Assembly (NCBI RefSeq): GCF_003854895.1
Contig: NZ_CP033966.1
Span: 1,488,001 to 1,552,000 of the forward strand
DNA: 64,000 nucleotides
Direction of reading: 5' to 3'
From: Pigmentiphaga sp. H8
GTDB taxonomy: Bacteria > Pseudomonadota > Gammaproteobacteria > Burkholderiales > Burkholderiaceae_B
Positions 7,393 to 14,920 of this stretch are shown here, one piece after another. The translations under genes and the position numbers were made by a program. The notes below the pieces were generated by a model. That model did no database searches. It was not told where the DNA came from and saw nothing but the letters and a program-made list of their open reading frames with translations. Numbering within the stretch: the first letter of the stretch is position 1; the number at the start of each line of letters is the position of its first letter.

Positions 7393-8367
7393 ATGATACG
7401 CACCCTATGCATGCAAGCGGCAATCGGGATCTCGATCACCTGTATGGCCTTGCCCGGCGCACGGGCGCAGCCATACCCCGACAGGCCGATCCGCTTCATC
7501 GTGCCCTTCGCGCCGGGTGGCACCGCCGATGTGCTGACGCGGGCGCTGGCCCAGAAGCTCGGCCAGCGGCTGGGCCAGCCCGTGATCGTGGAGAACCGGC
7601 CGGGAGCCAGCACCGCGATCGGCGTCAAGCACGCGGCCATGGCCGCGCCCGACGGCTACACCATCCTGTATGGCGGCGTCAGTTCCCAGGTCATGAACCC
7701 GCTCATCAACCGGGTGGACTTCGACCCGGTCAAGGACTTCACGCCCATCTCGCTGGTGAACTCGCTGCCCCTGGTGCTGGTGGTCCATCCTTCGCTGCCG
7801 GCGGCGGATTTCTCGCAGTTCCTGGCGCTGGCGAAGTCGCGCGCCCAGCCCATCACCTATGCGTCGGCCGGCGCGGGCACGTCCAACCACCTGGCGGGGG
7901 AACTGCTCAAGAGCGCCGCGCGCATTCCGCTGCTGCACGTCCCGTACAAAAGCAGCGCGCCGGCCCTGAACGACCTGCTGGGCGGGCACGTCGACGCCAT
8001 GTTCGACCTGGTGCTGACCTCGGCGCCCCAGGCCAGGCTGGGCAAGGTGCGTCCGCTCGCCATCACCAGCCCCCGGCGCAGCCCCTTGCTGCCCGACGTT
8101 CCCACCCTGCGCGAGCTGGGGCTGCCCGAGGGCGAGGTCGACGTCTGGACCGGCGTGTTCGGCCCCGCGGGCATGCCGCCGGCGATCGTCGCGCGCCTGC
8201 ACGACGAGATCGATGCCATCCTGCGGTTGCCGGAGGTCCAGCAGCAGTTCGCGTCGCTGGGGGCCCTGGCCGAACCCAGCACGCCGGAGCAACTGGGAGA
8301 GCTGCTGCGATCCGAGCTGGTGAAGTGGAAGCGGGTGGTCCGGGAGGCCAGGATAGGCGCCGACTGA
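7393..8367 (+). CDS. Bug family (TctC-like) tripartite tricarboxylate receptor, orphan
   Basis: A 324-residue periplasmic solute receptor. Residues 1-25 form a signal peptide ending ARA-QPYP; then come PDRPIRFIVPFAPGGTAD and VIVENRPGA, hallmark motifs of Bug proteins, and the family's VPYKSSAPALNDLLGGHVD region around residue 180. Usual family length. No TctA/TctB membrane genes are nearby, which is common for Bug proteins in Bordetella. Probably cotranscribed with the ferritin-like gene, so its ligand may be the substrate of that unit. Such receptors bind carboxylates or amides such as nicotinate and amino acids. Confidence 0.93.
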   Translation: MIRTLCMQAAIGISITCMALPGARAQPYPDRPIRFIVPFAPGGTADVLTRALAQKLGQRLGQPVIVENRPGASTAIGVKHAAMAAPDGYTILYGGVSSQVMNPLINRVDFDPVKDFTPISLVNSLPLVLVVHPSLPAADFSQFLALAKSRAQPITYASAGAGTSNHLAGELLKSAARIPLLHVPYKSSAPALNDLLGGHVDAMFDLVLTSAPQARLGKVRPLAITSPRRSPLLPDVPTLRELGLPEGEVDVWTGVFGPAGMPPAIVARLHDEIDAILRLPEVQQQFASLGALAEPSTPEQLGELLRSELVKWKRVVREARIGAD

Positions 8368-8382
8368 ACGCGAGTGCATGGC

Positions 8383-8402
8383 GATTCCCTTTTCAGGGAA
8401 TC
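8383..8402. promoter_or_regulatory. Inverted repeat, candidate enhancer site for the sigma-54 promoter
   Basis: GATTCCC (8383-8389), six bases, GGGAATC (8396-8402): perfect 7-bp arms, 65-84 bp upstream of the -24 element. A partial second copy (TTTCCC...GGAAT) follows at about 8407-8420. Location and symmetry suit binding of a DctD-type activator (inference). Confidence 0.55.
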
Positions 8403-8466
8403 AGGGTTTCCCTTAGGAATGCAGTGCTCTAGCGTCCCGCTATTATGTACTTGCCCTACCTATGGG

Positions 8467-8482
8467 TGGCACTTGTTTTGCA
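8467..8482 (+). promoter_or_regulatory. Sigma-54 (-24/-12) promoter of the TRAP operon
   Basis: TGGCACTTGTTTTGCA matches the RpoN consensus TGGCAC-N5-TTGCW at every fixed position. It lies 75 bp upstream of the dctP start in a 190-bp intergenic region with a perfect inverted repeat further upstream. A DctB/DctD system with a sigma-54 activator is encoded at 20476-23716. Confidence 0.85.
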
Positions 8483-8557
8483 TCGGTTGCAGTCTCGTGA
8501 CACCTCTTGACAGGACCGGTGCCGCCCGTGGGTTACAACCACCCGGGAGACCCGTAC

Positions 8558-9646
8558 ATGCACCGCCGTTCCTTTCTGACCAAGGCAACCGTGGGCGCCG
8601 CCGCTGGCGGCGTGACGTTGGCAGCCCCAGTATTCGCCCAGGACGCGCCCACCGTGACCTGGCGCCTTGCTTCAAGCTTTCCCCGCAGCGCCGATGCCAT
8701 CTATAGCGGCGGCGAAGCCGTGGCCAAGTACGTGTCCGAGGCCACGGGCGGGAAGTTCACGATCCGCGCCTTTCCGGCCGGGGAAATCGTGCCCGCGCTG
8801 CAGGTGCTCGACAGCGTGCAGAACGGCACCATCGAATGCGGGCACAGCGCCTCCTACTATTACTACGGCAAGGATCCCACGCTGAGCTTCGACGCGGCGG
8901 TGCCGTTCGGGCTCAACACGCGCCAGATGAACGCCTGGATGCGCCACGGCGACGGCCTCAAGCTGCTGCGCGAGGTCTTCAAGAAATACAACGTCGTCAA
9001 CTTCCCCTGCGGCTATACCGGCACCCAGATGGGCGGCTGGTTCCGCAAGGAGATCAAGTCGGTCGAGGACCTGAAGGGGCTGAAGTTCCGCGTCAGCGCC
9101 TTCGCGGGCGCCGTGCTGTCCCGACTGGGCGTGGTGCCGCAGCAGATCGCCGGCGGCGACATCTATCCGGCGCTCGAGAAGGGCACCATCGACGCGGCCG
9201 AGTGGATCGGCCCGTACGACGACGAAAAGCTGGGATTCCACAAGGTCGCCAAGAACTACTACTACCCCGGCTGGTGGGAAGGCACGCTGCAGGTGTCGCT
9301 GTACGTGAACCAGGACGCCTACAACAAGCTGCCCAAGCAGTACCAGGCCGCGTTGGACCAGGCATGCGCCGCGGCTACCAACGACATGATCGCCAAGTAC
9401 GACGCCGAGAATCCGGCGGCGCTGCGCCGGCTGATCTCGCAGGGGGCGCAGCTGCGGGCTTTCCCGAAATCGGTCATGGACGCCTGCTATGCCGAGTCCA
9501 ACAAGCTGTATGCCGAGATGAGCGCCAAGAGTCCCGAGTTCAAGAAGGTCTATGACAGCATGGTTGCCTTCCGCGGCAACGTGCTGCCATGGTTCCGGGT
9601 GGCCGAAGGCAACTTCGACGGCTACATGTCCACCATCCGCAAGTAA
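8558..9646 (+). CDS. dctP: TRAP transporter solute-binding protein (DctP family)
   Basis: A 362-residue periplasmic receptor. The N-terminus MHRRSFLTKA followed by a hydrophobic stretch ending VFAQ is a twin-arginine-type signal peptide, typical of 2-oxoacid TRAP receptors (TakP-like). The body has the DctP pattern, including MGGWFRKEIKSVEDLKGLKFR around residues 155-175 and an EWIGPYDD stretch that resembles the TakP ligand site. I chose the ATG at 8558, 7 bases after GGGAGA. It heads the dctP-Q-M operon behind a sigma-54 promoter. A mono- or dicarboxylate or keto-acid ligand is inferred from family. Confidence 0.94.
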   Translation: MHRRSFLTKATVGAAAGGVTLAAPVFAQDAPTVTWRLASSFPRSADAIYSGGEAVAKYVSEATGGKFTIRAFPAGEIVPALQVLDSVQNGTIECGHSASYYYYGKDPTLSFDAAVPFGLNTRQMNAWMRHGDGLKLLREVFKKYNVVNFPCGYTGTQMGGWFRKEIKSVEDLKGLKFRVSAFAGAVLSRLGVVPQQIAGGDIYPALEKGTIDAAEWIGPYDDEKLGFHKVAKNYYYPGWWEGTLQVSLYVNQDAYNKLPKQYQAALDQACAAATNDMIAKYDAENPAALRRLISQGAQLRAFPKSVMDACYAESNKLYAEMSAKSPEFKKVYDSMVAFRGNVLPWFRVAEGNFDGYMSTIRK

Positions 9647-9755
9647 AGGACACCAGCGTGGCGCTACCTACCAGGTTCCCCGCCACGCACCGGAAGCAGG
9701 AATCGCTCGCCTGGCCTCGCGCCAGGCGTTTTTCGTTCAGCATCGGTTCACAACC

Positions 9756-10379
9756 ATGAATGCTCTCCTCGCTTTTTCCCGCCTGGTCGACAAGCTCAAC
9801 CAGCTCGTCGGCAAGGCCGTCACCTGGCTGACCCTGGTGGTGGTCGTCGTCAGCGCGGGCAACGCCATCGTGCGCAAGGTCTTCCACACCAGCTCCAACG
9901 CCTGGCTCGAGCTGCAGTGGTACCTGTTCGGCGCCATCTTCCTGCTGGCGGCGGGCTATACCTTGTTGAAGAACGAACACGTGCGCGTGGACATCGTCGC
10001 GCAGAAGCTGTCGCAGCGCACGCAGATCTGGATAGAGATCCTCGGGGTCGTCCTGTTCCTGATGCCGGCGTGCGTGCTGATCATGTGGCTGTCCTGGCCC
10101 GTGTTCGTCGATTCCTTCGTGACCAACGAGCAGTCGTCCAATCCAGGCGGCCTGGTGCGCTGGCCCGTCAAGCTGCTGATTCCGGTCGGCTTCTTCCTGC
10201 TGGTGCTGGCCGGCCTGTCGCACCTGATCAAGTGCGTGGCCTTCCTGATGGGCAAGGGGCCCGACCCGCGCGAGCGGGAGCGGGGCAAGACCGCCGAGGA
10301 AGAGTTGGCCGAGGAAATCGCCCGCGAGGCGCAGGCCCGCGAGGCCGCCGTCCATGGCAGCACGCAGGGAGGCCGCTGA
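9756..10379 (+). CDS. dctQ: TRAP transporter small permease (DctQ)
   Basis: A 207-residue protein with four hydrophobic helices (about residues 20-42, 53-72, 92-115 and 140-165) and a charged C-terminal tail (ERERGKTAEEELAEEIAREAQAREA) likely to form a helix. It is the small membrane subunit that pairs with DctM in Na+-coupled uptake. The ATG at 9756 is chosen because DctQ-like sequence begins there; upstream in-frame codons have no family character. The stop overlaps the dctM start (TGATG), indicating translational coupling. Confidence 0.92.
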   Translation: MNALLAFSRLVDKLNQLVGKAVTWLTLVVVVVSAGNAIVRKVFHTSSNAWLELQWYLFGAIFLLAAGYTLLKNEHVRVDIVAQKLSQRTQIWIEILGVVLFLMPACVLIMWLSWPVFVDSFVTNEQSSNPGGLVRWPVKLLIPVGFFLLVLAGLSHLIKCVAFLMGKGPDPRERERGKTAEEELAEEIAREAQAREAAVHGSTQGGR

Positions 10380-12082
10380 TGATCGATTTCCTGATCGCGA
10401 ACCTGGCGCCGATCATGTTCGCCAACCTGGTGGTCTTTCTGCTGCTGGGGTTCCCGGTGGCGTTCGCGTTGGCCGCCAACGGCATGCTGTACGCGCTGAT
10501 CGGCATCGAACTGGGCCTGCTGACTCCGGTGCTGTTCCAGGCGTTGCCGCAGCGGGTATTCGGCATCATCGCCAACGATTCGCTGCTGGCGGTGCCGTTC
10601 TTCACCCTGATGGGGCTGGTGCTGGAGCGTTCCGGCATGGCCGAGGACCTGCTCGAGACCATCGGGCAGTTGTTCGGTACGCTGCGGGGCGGGCTGGCCA
10701 TCGCCGTGGTGTTCGTCGGCGCGATGCTGGCGGCCACCACGGGCGTGGTGTCGGCCTCGGTCATCTCCATGGGACTGATCTCGCTGCCCATCATGCTGCG
10801 CTACGGCTATGACCGCAGGCTGGCCTCGGGCGTGATCGCGGCTTCGGGCACGCTGTCGCAGATCATCCCGCCCTCGCTGGTGCTGATCATCCTGGCCGAC
10901 CAGCTGGGCCGGTCGATCGGCGACATGTACCGGGGGGCGATGCTGCCAGGATTCCTGCTGGCCGGCGCCTACGTCGCGTTCGTGGTGCTGGCGTCGCTGT
11001 TCCGGCCGGCCAGCGCGCCGGCCCTGCCCGAAGAGGCCCGCCGCTTCCAGGAACCCAATGGGACGCGCGGCGGCCGCTCGTTGCTGGTGCTGATGATCAT
11101 TTCGGCGGGCATCGCCACGCTGGTCGGCAACTATCTCGAACACGACACCGCGCCGGTGGACGAACGCATCGTGCTGACCATGCTGATCTGGGGCGTCTCG
11201 GCCTTCATCATCGCGCTGGCCAACAAGGTGCTGCGGCTGGGGTGGCTGTCGGCGCTGGCCGAGCGGGTCACCTTCGTGATGATCCCGCCGTTGTTCCTGA
11301 TCTTCCTGGTGCTGGGGACCATCTTCATCGGCGTGGCCACCCCCACCGAGGGCGGCGCGATGGGGGCGGTGGGCGCGATCGCGATGGCGCTCATCCGCAA
11401 GCGCCTCACGCTGGACCTGCTCAAGCAGGCGATGGACACCACGACCAAGCTGTCCTGCTTCGTGGTGTTCATCCTGATCGGTTCGACCGTGTTCGGCCTG
11501 ACCTTCCGGGCCGTCAGCGGCGACCTGTGGGTCGAACACCTGCTGACGTCCGTGCCCGGCGGCCAGTGGGGCTTCCTGATCGTCGTCAGCGTGCTGACCT
11601 TCGTGCTGGCCTTCTTCCTGGATTTCTTCGAGCTGGCCTTCATCATCGTGCCGCTGTTGGGGCCGGTGGCCGAGAAGATGGGGATAGACCTGATCTGGTT
11701 CGGCGTGCTGCTGGCGGTCAACATGCAGACCTCCTTCATGCATCCGCCATTCGGCTTCGCGCTGTTCTACCTGCGGTCGGTGGCGCCCAAGGAAGACTAT
11801 CTCGACAAGGTCACGGGCAAGCGCATCGCCCGCGTCACCACCGGCCAGATCTACTGGGGCTCCATCCCGTTCATCGTGATCCAGTTGTTGATGGTGGCCA
11901 TCGTGCTGCTGATGCCGGGACTGGTGATGCACTACAAGGGCGACCGGGCCGTGGTGGACCCGGGCAGCGTCAAGATCGAGGTGGACAGCACCTACGGCGA
12001 AAGCTATGGCGGCGGCAGCGTCTATGGGCAAGAGCCCGCGCCGGGGCAGGAGGGCAAGGACCCGAACGCCGACTTCAAGTAG
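10379..12082 (+). CDS. dctM: TRAP transporter large permease (DctM)
   Basis: A 567-residue membrane protein with about 12 helices and conserved DctM features: LLLGFPVAFALAANG near the N-terminus, the glycine/serine loops around ATTGVVSASVISMGLISLP and ASGTLSQIIPPS, and ATPTEGGAMGAVGA in the second half. It carries out Na+-coupled solute import with DctP and DctQ. Longer than many DctM proteins (about 430) because of an extra central loop with two more helices and a hydrophilic Gly/Tyr-rich C-terminal tail, features of the 4TM/12TM subfamily. Its end overlaps the convergent IclR gene by 8 bp. Confidence 0.94.
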   Translation: MIDFLIANLAPIMFANLVVFLLLGFPVAFALAANGMLYALIGIELGLLTPVLFQALPQRVFGIIANDSLLAVPFFTLMGLVLERSGMAEDLLETIGQLFGTLRGGLAIAVVFVGAMLAATTGVVSASVISMGLISLPIMLRYGYDRRLASGVIAASGTLSQIIPPSLVLIILADQLGRSIGDMYRGAMLPGFLLAGAYVAFVVLASLFRPASAPALPEEARRFQEPNGTRGGRSLLVLMIISAGIATLVGNYLEHDTAPVDERIVLTMLIWGVSAFIIALANKVLRLGWLSALAERVTFVMIPPLFLIFLVLGTIFIGVATPTEGGAMGAVGAIAMALIRKRLTLDLLKQAMDTTTKLSCFVVFILIGSTVFGLTFRAVSGDLWVEHLLTSVPGGQWGFLIVVSVLTFVLAFFLDFFELAFIIVPLLGPVAEKMGIDLIWFGVLLAVNMQTSFMHPPFGFALFYLRSVAPKEDYLDKVTGKRIARVTTGQIYWGSIPFIVIQLLMVAIVLLMPGLVMHYKGDRAVVDPGSVKIEVDSTYGESYGGGSVYGQEPAPGQEGKDPNADFK

Positions 12083-12830
12083 CCCGTTGCGCCGCGGCGG
12101 CGATCTCCTGGGTCACCGCCGCGGCGCAGTGCCGCACCAGTTCGGCATAGCCTTCCTCGTTCACCAGCTTCTCGCGCTTTTTCTCGTAGACCAGGGTGGT
12201 GGCGCCCACGACGTGGCGCCCATCGTTGAAGATGGGCGCCGCGATGCCGATGACGCCCGGGTCGATCTCCTCGCGCGAGACGTAGTGGCCATCCTTGCGT
12301 ATGCGCTTGTAGTGCCGGGCGAAGGAGGGCCAGTCGCCGGCGATGGCCCGCACCTCGGCATCGGCCTTGTGGCGCTCGTACAGCCGCTTCAGGCGCGCGG
12401 CCTGGAGGTTGGCCAGGATCACCGCCGAGGCGGCGCCCTTGAACAGCGGCATCAGATGGCCGCGGTCCAGGCTCATGGGGGTGAGTTCGCCCACCAGCTC
12501 ATGGTGGCTGTGCACGATCTCGTCACCATAGATGTTGCACAGTACGACCGTCATGGCCGTGCGCTGGGCGAGTTCACGCATGCTGGCGCGGCTGGCCAGC
12601 AGGATGGGTTCGGACCGCCGGATGCGGTAGTCGAGTTCGATGATCTTCGCGCCCAGCGCGTAGCGCCCCGCGATCTTCGCCAAGAGGCCGGTCTCGCATA
12701 GCTGTTTGACGTAGCGGAAGGCGGTGGGCCGGGAGACGTCGAGCAGATCGGCGATCTCCTCGGCCGCCAGCGTGATCCTGGCTTCGGAGAAAAGGTCCAG
12801 GACCTGGAGGACTTTGGCGAACTGGGACAT
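12075..12830 (-). CDS. IclR family transcriptional regulator
   Basis: A 251-residue regulator with the IclR layout: winged helix-turn-helix at residues 1-60 (LAAEEIADLLDVSRPTAFRYVKQL) and a GAF-like effector domain ending in the IclR C-terminal pattern GVIGIAAPIFNDGRHVVGATTLVYE. It is convergent with the TRAP operon and lies just downstream of the hydrolase/VOC genes on the same strand. It may regulate either. The effector is unknown, but such proteins usually sense the aromatic or organic acid whose use they control. Confidence 0.93.
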   Translation of the reverse strand: MSQFAKVLQVLDLFSEARITLAAEEIADLLDVSRPTAFRYVKQLCETGLLAKIAGRYALGAKIIELDYRIRRSEPILLASRASMRELAQRTAMTVVLCNIYGDEIVHSHHELVGELTPMSLDRGHLMPLFKGAASAVILANLQAARLKRLYERHKADAEVRAIAGDWPSFARHYKRIRKDGHYVSREEIDPGVIGIAAPIFNDGRHVVGATTLVYEKKREKLVNEEGYAELVRHCAAAVTQEIAAAAQRAT

Positions 12831-12926
12831 GGCGGGATCGATGCACCTCGGTGTTCGGCGCGCCGGCCATGCCGGCCGGCGCGCTCGCAGGCATGATGGT
12901 AATCAATCCCGGGCCGGCCCGCCCGG

Positions 12927-14138
12927 TCAGCGGGGCGCGGCGGCCGGAGCTTCGAAGTCCGCCGCGATCTTACGGCGAGTCCAGTCGATGATGGTCTCCA
13001 TGCACTGCGCGAGTTCCCGGGGCTGCCCCAGGTAGTAGTGGGTCGCGCCCTGGATCTGCACGAACTCCTTGTCCGGGGTGCCGAGCGCGGCATGGATCAG
13101 GGGGTTGTGGGTGGCGGGCACGGCGTCGTCCGCCTCGTTCTCGATCTGCAGGACGGGAACCTGGCGTATCCGCGCGGCGTTCGCGGGGCCCTTGATGTTG
13201 GAGTGGTCGTAGGACCATTGCGACAGCCAGCTGCGCAGCGTGCTGAAGCGGGCCAGGCCGGCGGGGCCGGAGTTGACCACGCGCGGGTCGCCCAGGTAGC
13301 ACCAGTTCGGCTTGCGCCCGTTCGGGTCCAGCGCGGGGTCGAGCCAGCGCACGTCGCACATGGTGCGATGGACCACGAAGCCGCGTTCCCGCTCGCCCGA
13401 CGACGAGCGCTTGAGCCGGTCCAGCGTATCGAGCACCCAGGCGCTGATGCGGCGATTGCGCGCCAGTTGCTCCGCCCGGAAGCGCGCCACGAAGTCCTGC
13501 GCGTAGGGCGGCCGGTTGGGGCAGCCGGGGGCGTAGATGTCGAGTTCGAGGTCGCGGTCCTCGGGGTCCAGTTCGTTGCGGACCGAGGGGTCCAGCCATT
13601 CGGTCAGGGTTTCCGGCCGGCTCAGGTGGGCGGCGATGAAGATGATGCCGTCCGCCGGCGTCAGGCCCGCCTGCGTCAGGTCATAGGGATCGCCCGCCGG
13701 CGTGTGCGTGATCGAGGGGGCCTCGGCCTGGGCCTCGTAGAACAGCGACAGCGCGCCGCCGCCGGACCAGCCGACCAGCACCACCTTCTCGTAGCCCAGT
13801 TCTTCGCGCGCGTAGCGCATGTAGGCGCCCAGGTCGGCCGCCACCTTCTCCATGATCAGGGCCGAATCGTTCTTGGCGTAGCGGCTGCCGGCGCACAGCA
13901 CGTGCATGCCCGACTCGGCCAGCGCCACGGGCATGGGCAGGAGCTGCAGCGTGGAGGCCGGATGCATGAACAGGAACACGACCTTGGACGGCACGTTGCG
14001 CGGCACCAGCCGCTGGCCCTCGAGCACGGTATAGCCCTGGCTGCCGTTGAAGCCGTAGGTTTCCACCATCTCGACCGGCTCGCGGAATTGCAGGATGACG
14101 GGAATGCGATCGAAGGTGTGCTTGGACGGCGTGGACAT
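12927..14138 (-). CDS. Alpha/beta hydrolase family protein
   Basis: A 403-residue cytoplasmic protein. The nucleophile elbow GWSGGGA (about residues 124-130) and a C-terminal GATHYYLG with the likely catalytic histidine define an alpha/beta hydrolase; the region between carries a long lid-like insert. AAGGA lies about 11 bases before the ATG. It starts 35 bp after the VOC-fold gene stop, so the two form an operon. Possibly a carbon-carbon or ester hydrolase in a catabolic pathway, given the neighbouring VOC protein, FAD hydroxylase and IclR regulator; the exact reaction is not determined. Confidence 0.8.
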   Translation of the reverse strand: MSTPSKHTFDRIPVILQFREPVEMVETYGFNGSQGYTVLEGQRLVPRNVPSKVVFLFMHPASTLQLLPMPVALAESGMHVLCAGSRYAKNDSALIMEKVAADLGAYMRYAREELGYEKVVLVGWSGGGALSLFYEAQAEAPSITHTPAGDPYDLTQAGLTPADGIIFIAAHLSRPETLTEWLDPSVRNELDPEDRDLELDIYAPGCPNRPPYAQDFVARFRAEQLARNRRISAWVLDTLDRLKRSSSGERERGFVVHRTMCDVRWLDPALDPNGRKPNWCYLGDPRVVNSGPAGLARFSTLRSWLSQWSYDHSNIKGPANAARIRQVPVLQIENEADDAVPATHNPLIHAALGTPDKEFVQIQGATHYYLGQPRELAQCMETIIDWTRRKIAADFEAPAAAPR

Positions 14139-14173
14139 GACGCTGATTTCCTTGTGGATGGCGGGGCAGGCGG

Positions 14174-14692
14174 TTAGCGATGGGCGGCCAGGGGCCGGGT
14201 GCGGATCCAGTCCGCCAGTTCGGCATGGGCCGAGGCCTTGAATTCATCGAGCCGGGCGGGGGGCGCCGTGCGCGTGGTCAGTTCGAGCCGGATGCCGTTG
14301 GGATCGAAGAAGTAGATGGACCGGACGAAGCCGTGGTCCGTCACGCCCAGGACCTCGACGCCGTCTGCCTCCAGCCGGGCGCGGGCCGCGTGGAGTTCGG
14401 CCTCGGATTCGACCTGCAGCGCGATGTGGTTGACCCAGTCCGGAGTGTTGGCCGAGGGCTGGGCCGCCTGGCCGTCGCCCAGGTCGAAGAAGGCCATGTA
14501 GGAGCCGTCCCGCATCTCGAAGAAGATGTGGACGTAGGGGCAATATTCACCGGTGCTGGGTACGTGGTCGGCGCGGATCACGTGCGCGAGCGGCAGGCCC
14601 AGGAGGTCCTCGTAGAAATGACGGGTTTCCTCGGCATCCCTGCACCGGTAGGCGTAGTGATGCAGGCCTTGGATGGGAACGAGCGCTGCCAT
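14174..14692 (-). CDS. VOC-fold protein (glyoxalase / extradiol dioxygenase-like)
   Basis: A 172-residue protein with two beta-alpha-beta-beta-beta modules. H12 in HHYAY, H89 in WVNHIAL and E137 in GIRLELT occupy the usual vicinal-oxygen-chelate metal positions. FYEDLLGLPL and YFFDPNGIRLEL are standard VOC motifs. It is shorter than classical two-domain catechol dioxygenases (about 300 residues), so it may be a one-domain dioxygenase, isomerase or lyase. AAGGAG precedes the ATG by 5 bases. First gene of an operon with the hydrolase. Confidence 0.85.
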   Translation of the reverse strand: MAALVPIQGLHHYAYRCRDAEETRHFYEDLLGLPLAHVIRADHVPSTGEYCPYVHIFFEMRDGSYMAFFDLGDGQAAQPSANTPDWVNHIALQVESEAELHAARARLEADGVEVLGVTDHGFVRSIYFFDPNGIRLELTTRTAPPARLDEFKASAHAELADWIRTRPLAAHR

Positions 14693-14773
14693 GGGGGTCT
14701 CCTTGCTTTCCGGAGCGGAGGATGCCGTGCCGGAACGGTCGATGGTATGGCAGCGATTCTCGGCTAATTTTAA

Positions 14774-14798
14774 AAAAGTATCAAGATCAGATACTTTT
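14774..14798. promoter_or_regulatory. 9-bp inverted repeat upstream of the VOC-hydrolase operon
   Basis: AAAAGTATC (14774-14782), seven bases, GATACTTTT (14790-14798): perfect arms in an AT-rich island about 80 bp upstream of the VOC start. It could be an operator for the IclR or another local regulator. It is not followed by a coding end, so a terminator role is less likely. Confidence 0.5.
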
Positions 14799-14852
14799 AA
14801 TTTGAATATTGCTTTTTCGTACCGATAAAAATTATCAATAGTTTCCGAATTT

Positions 14853-14882
14853 GCAAAAACAAAGCCGCCTCCAGGGCGGCTT
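14853..14882 (-). terminator. Intrinsic terminator of the FAD monooxygenase gene
   Basis: Read on the minus strand, AAGCCGCC and GGCGGCTT arms (14882-14875 and 14869-14862) with a 5-base loop are followed by a GTTTTTG run (14861-14855). It lies about 40 bp past the monooxygenase stop and separates it from the VOC-hydrolase operon. Confidence 0.85.
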
Positions 14883-14920
14883 CGGGAAGGTCGGGCGGTC
14901 CGGCGCGGACCGCGCCGGGG

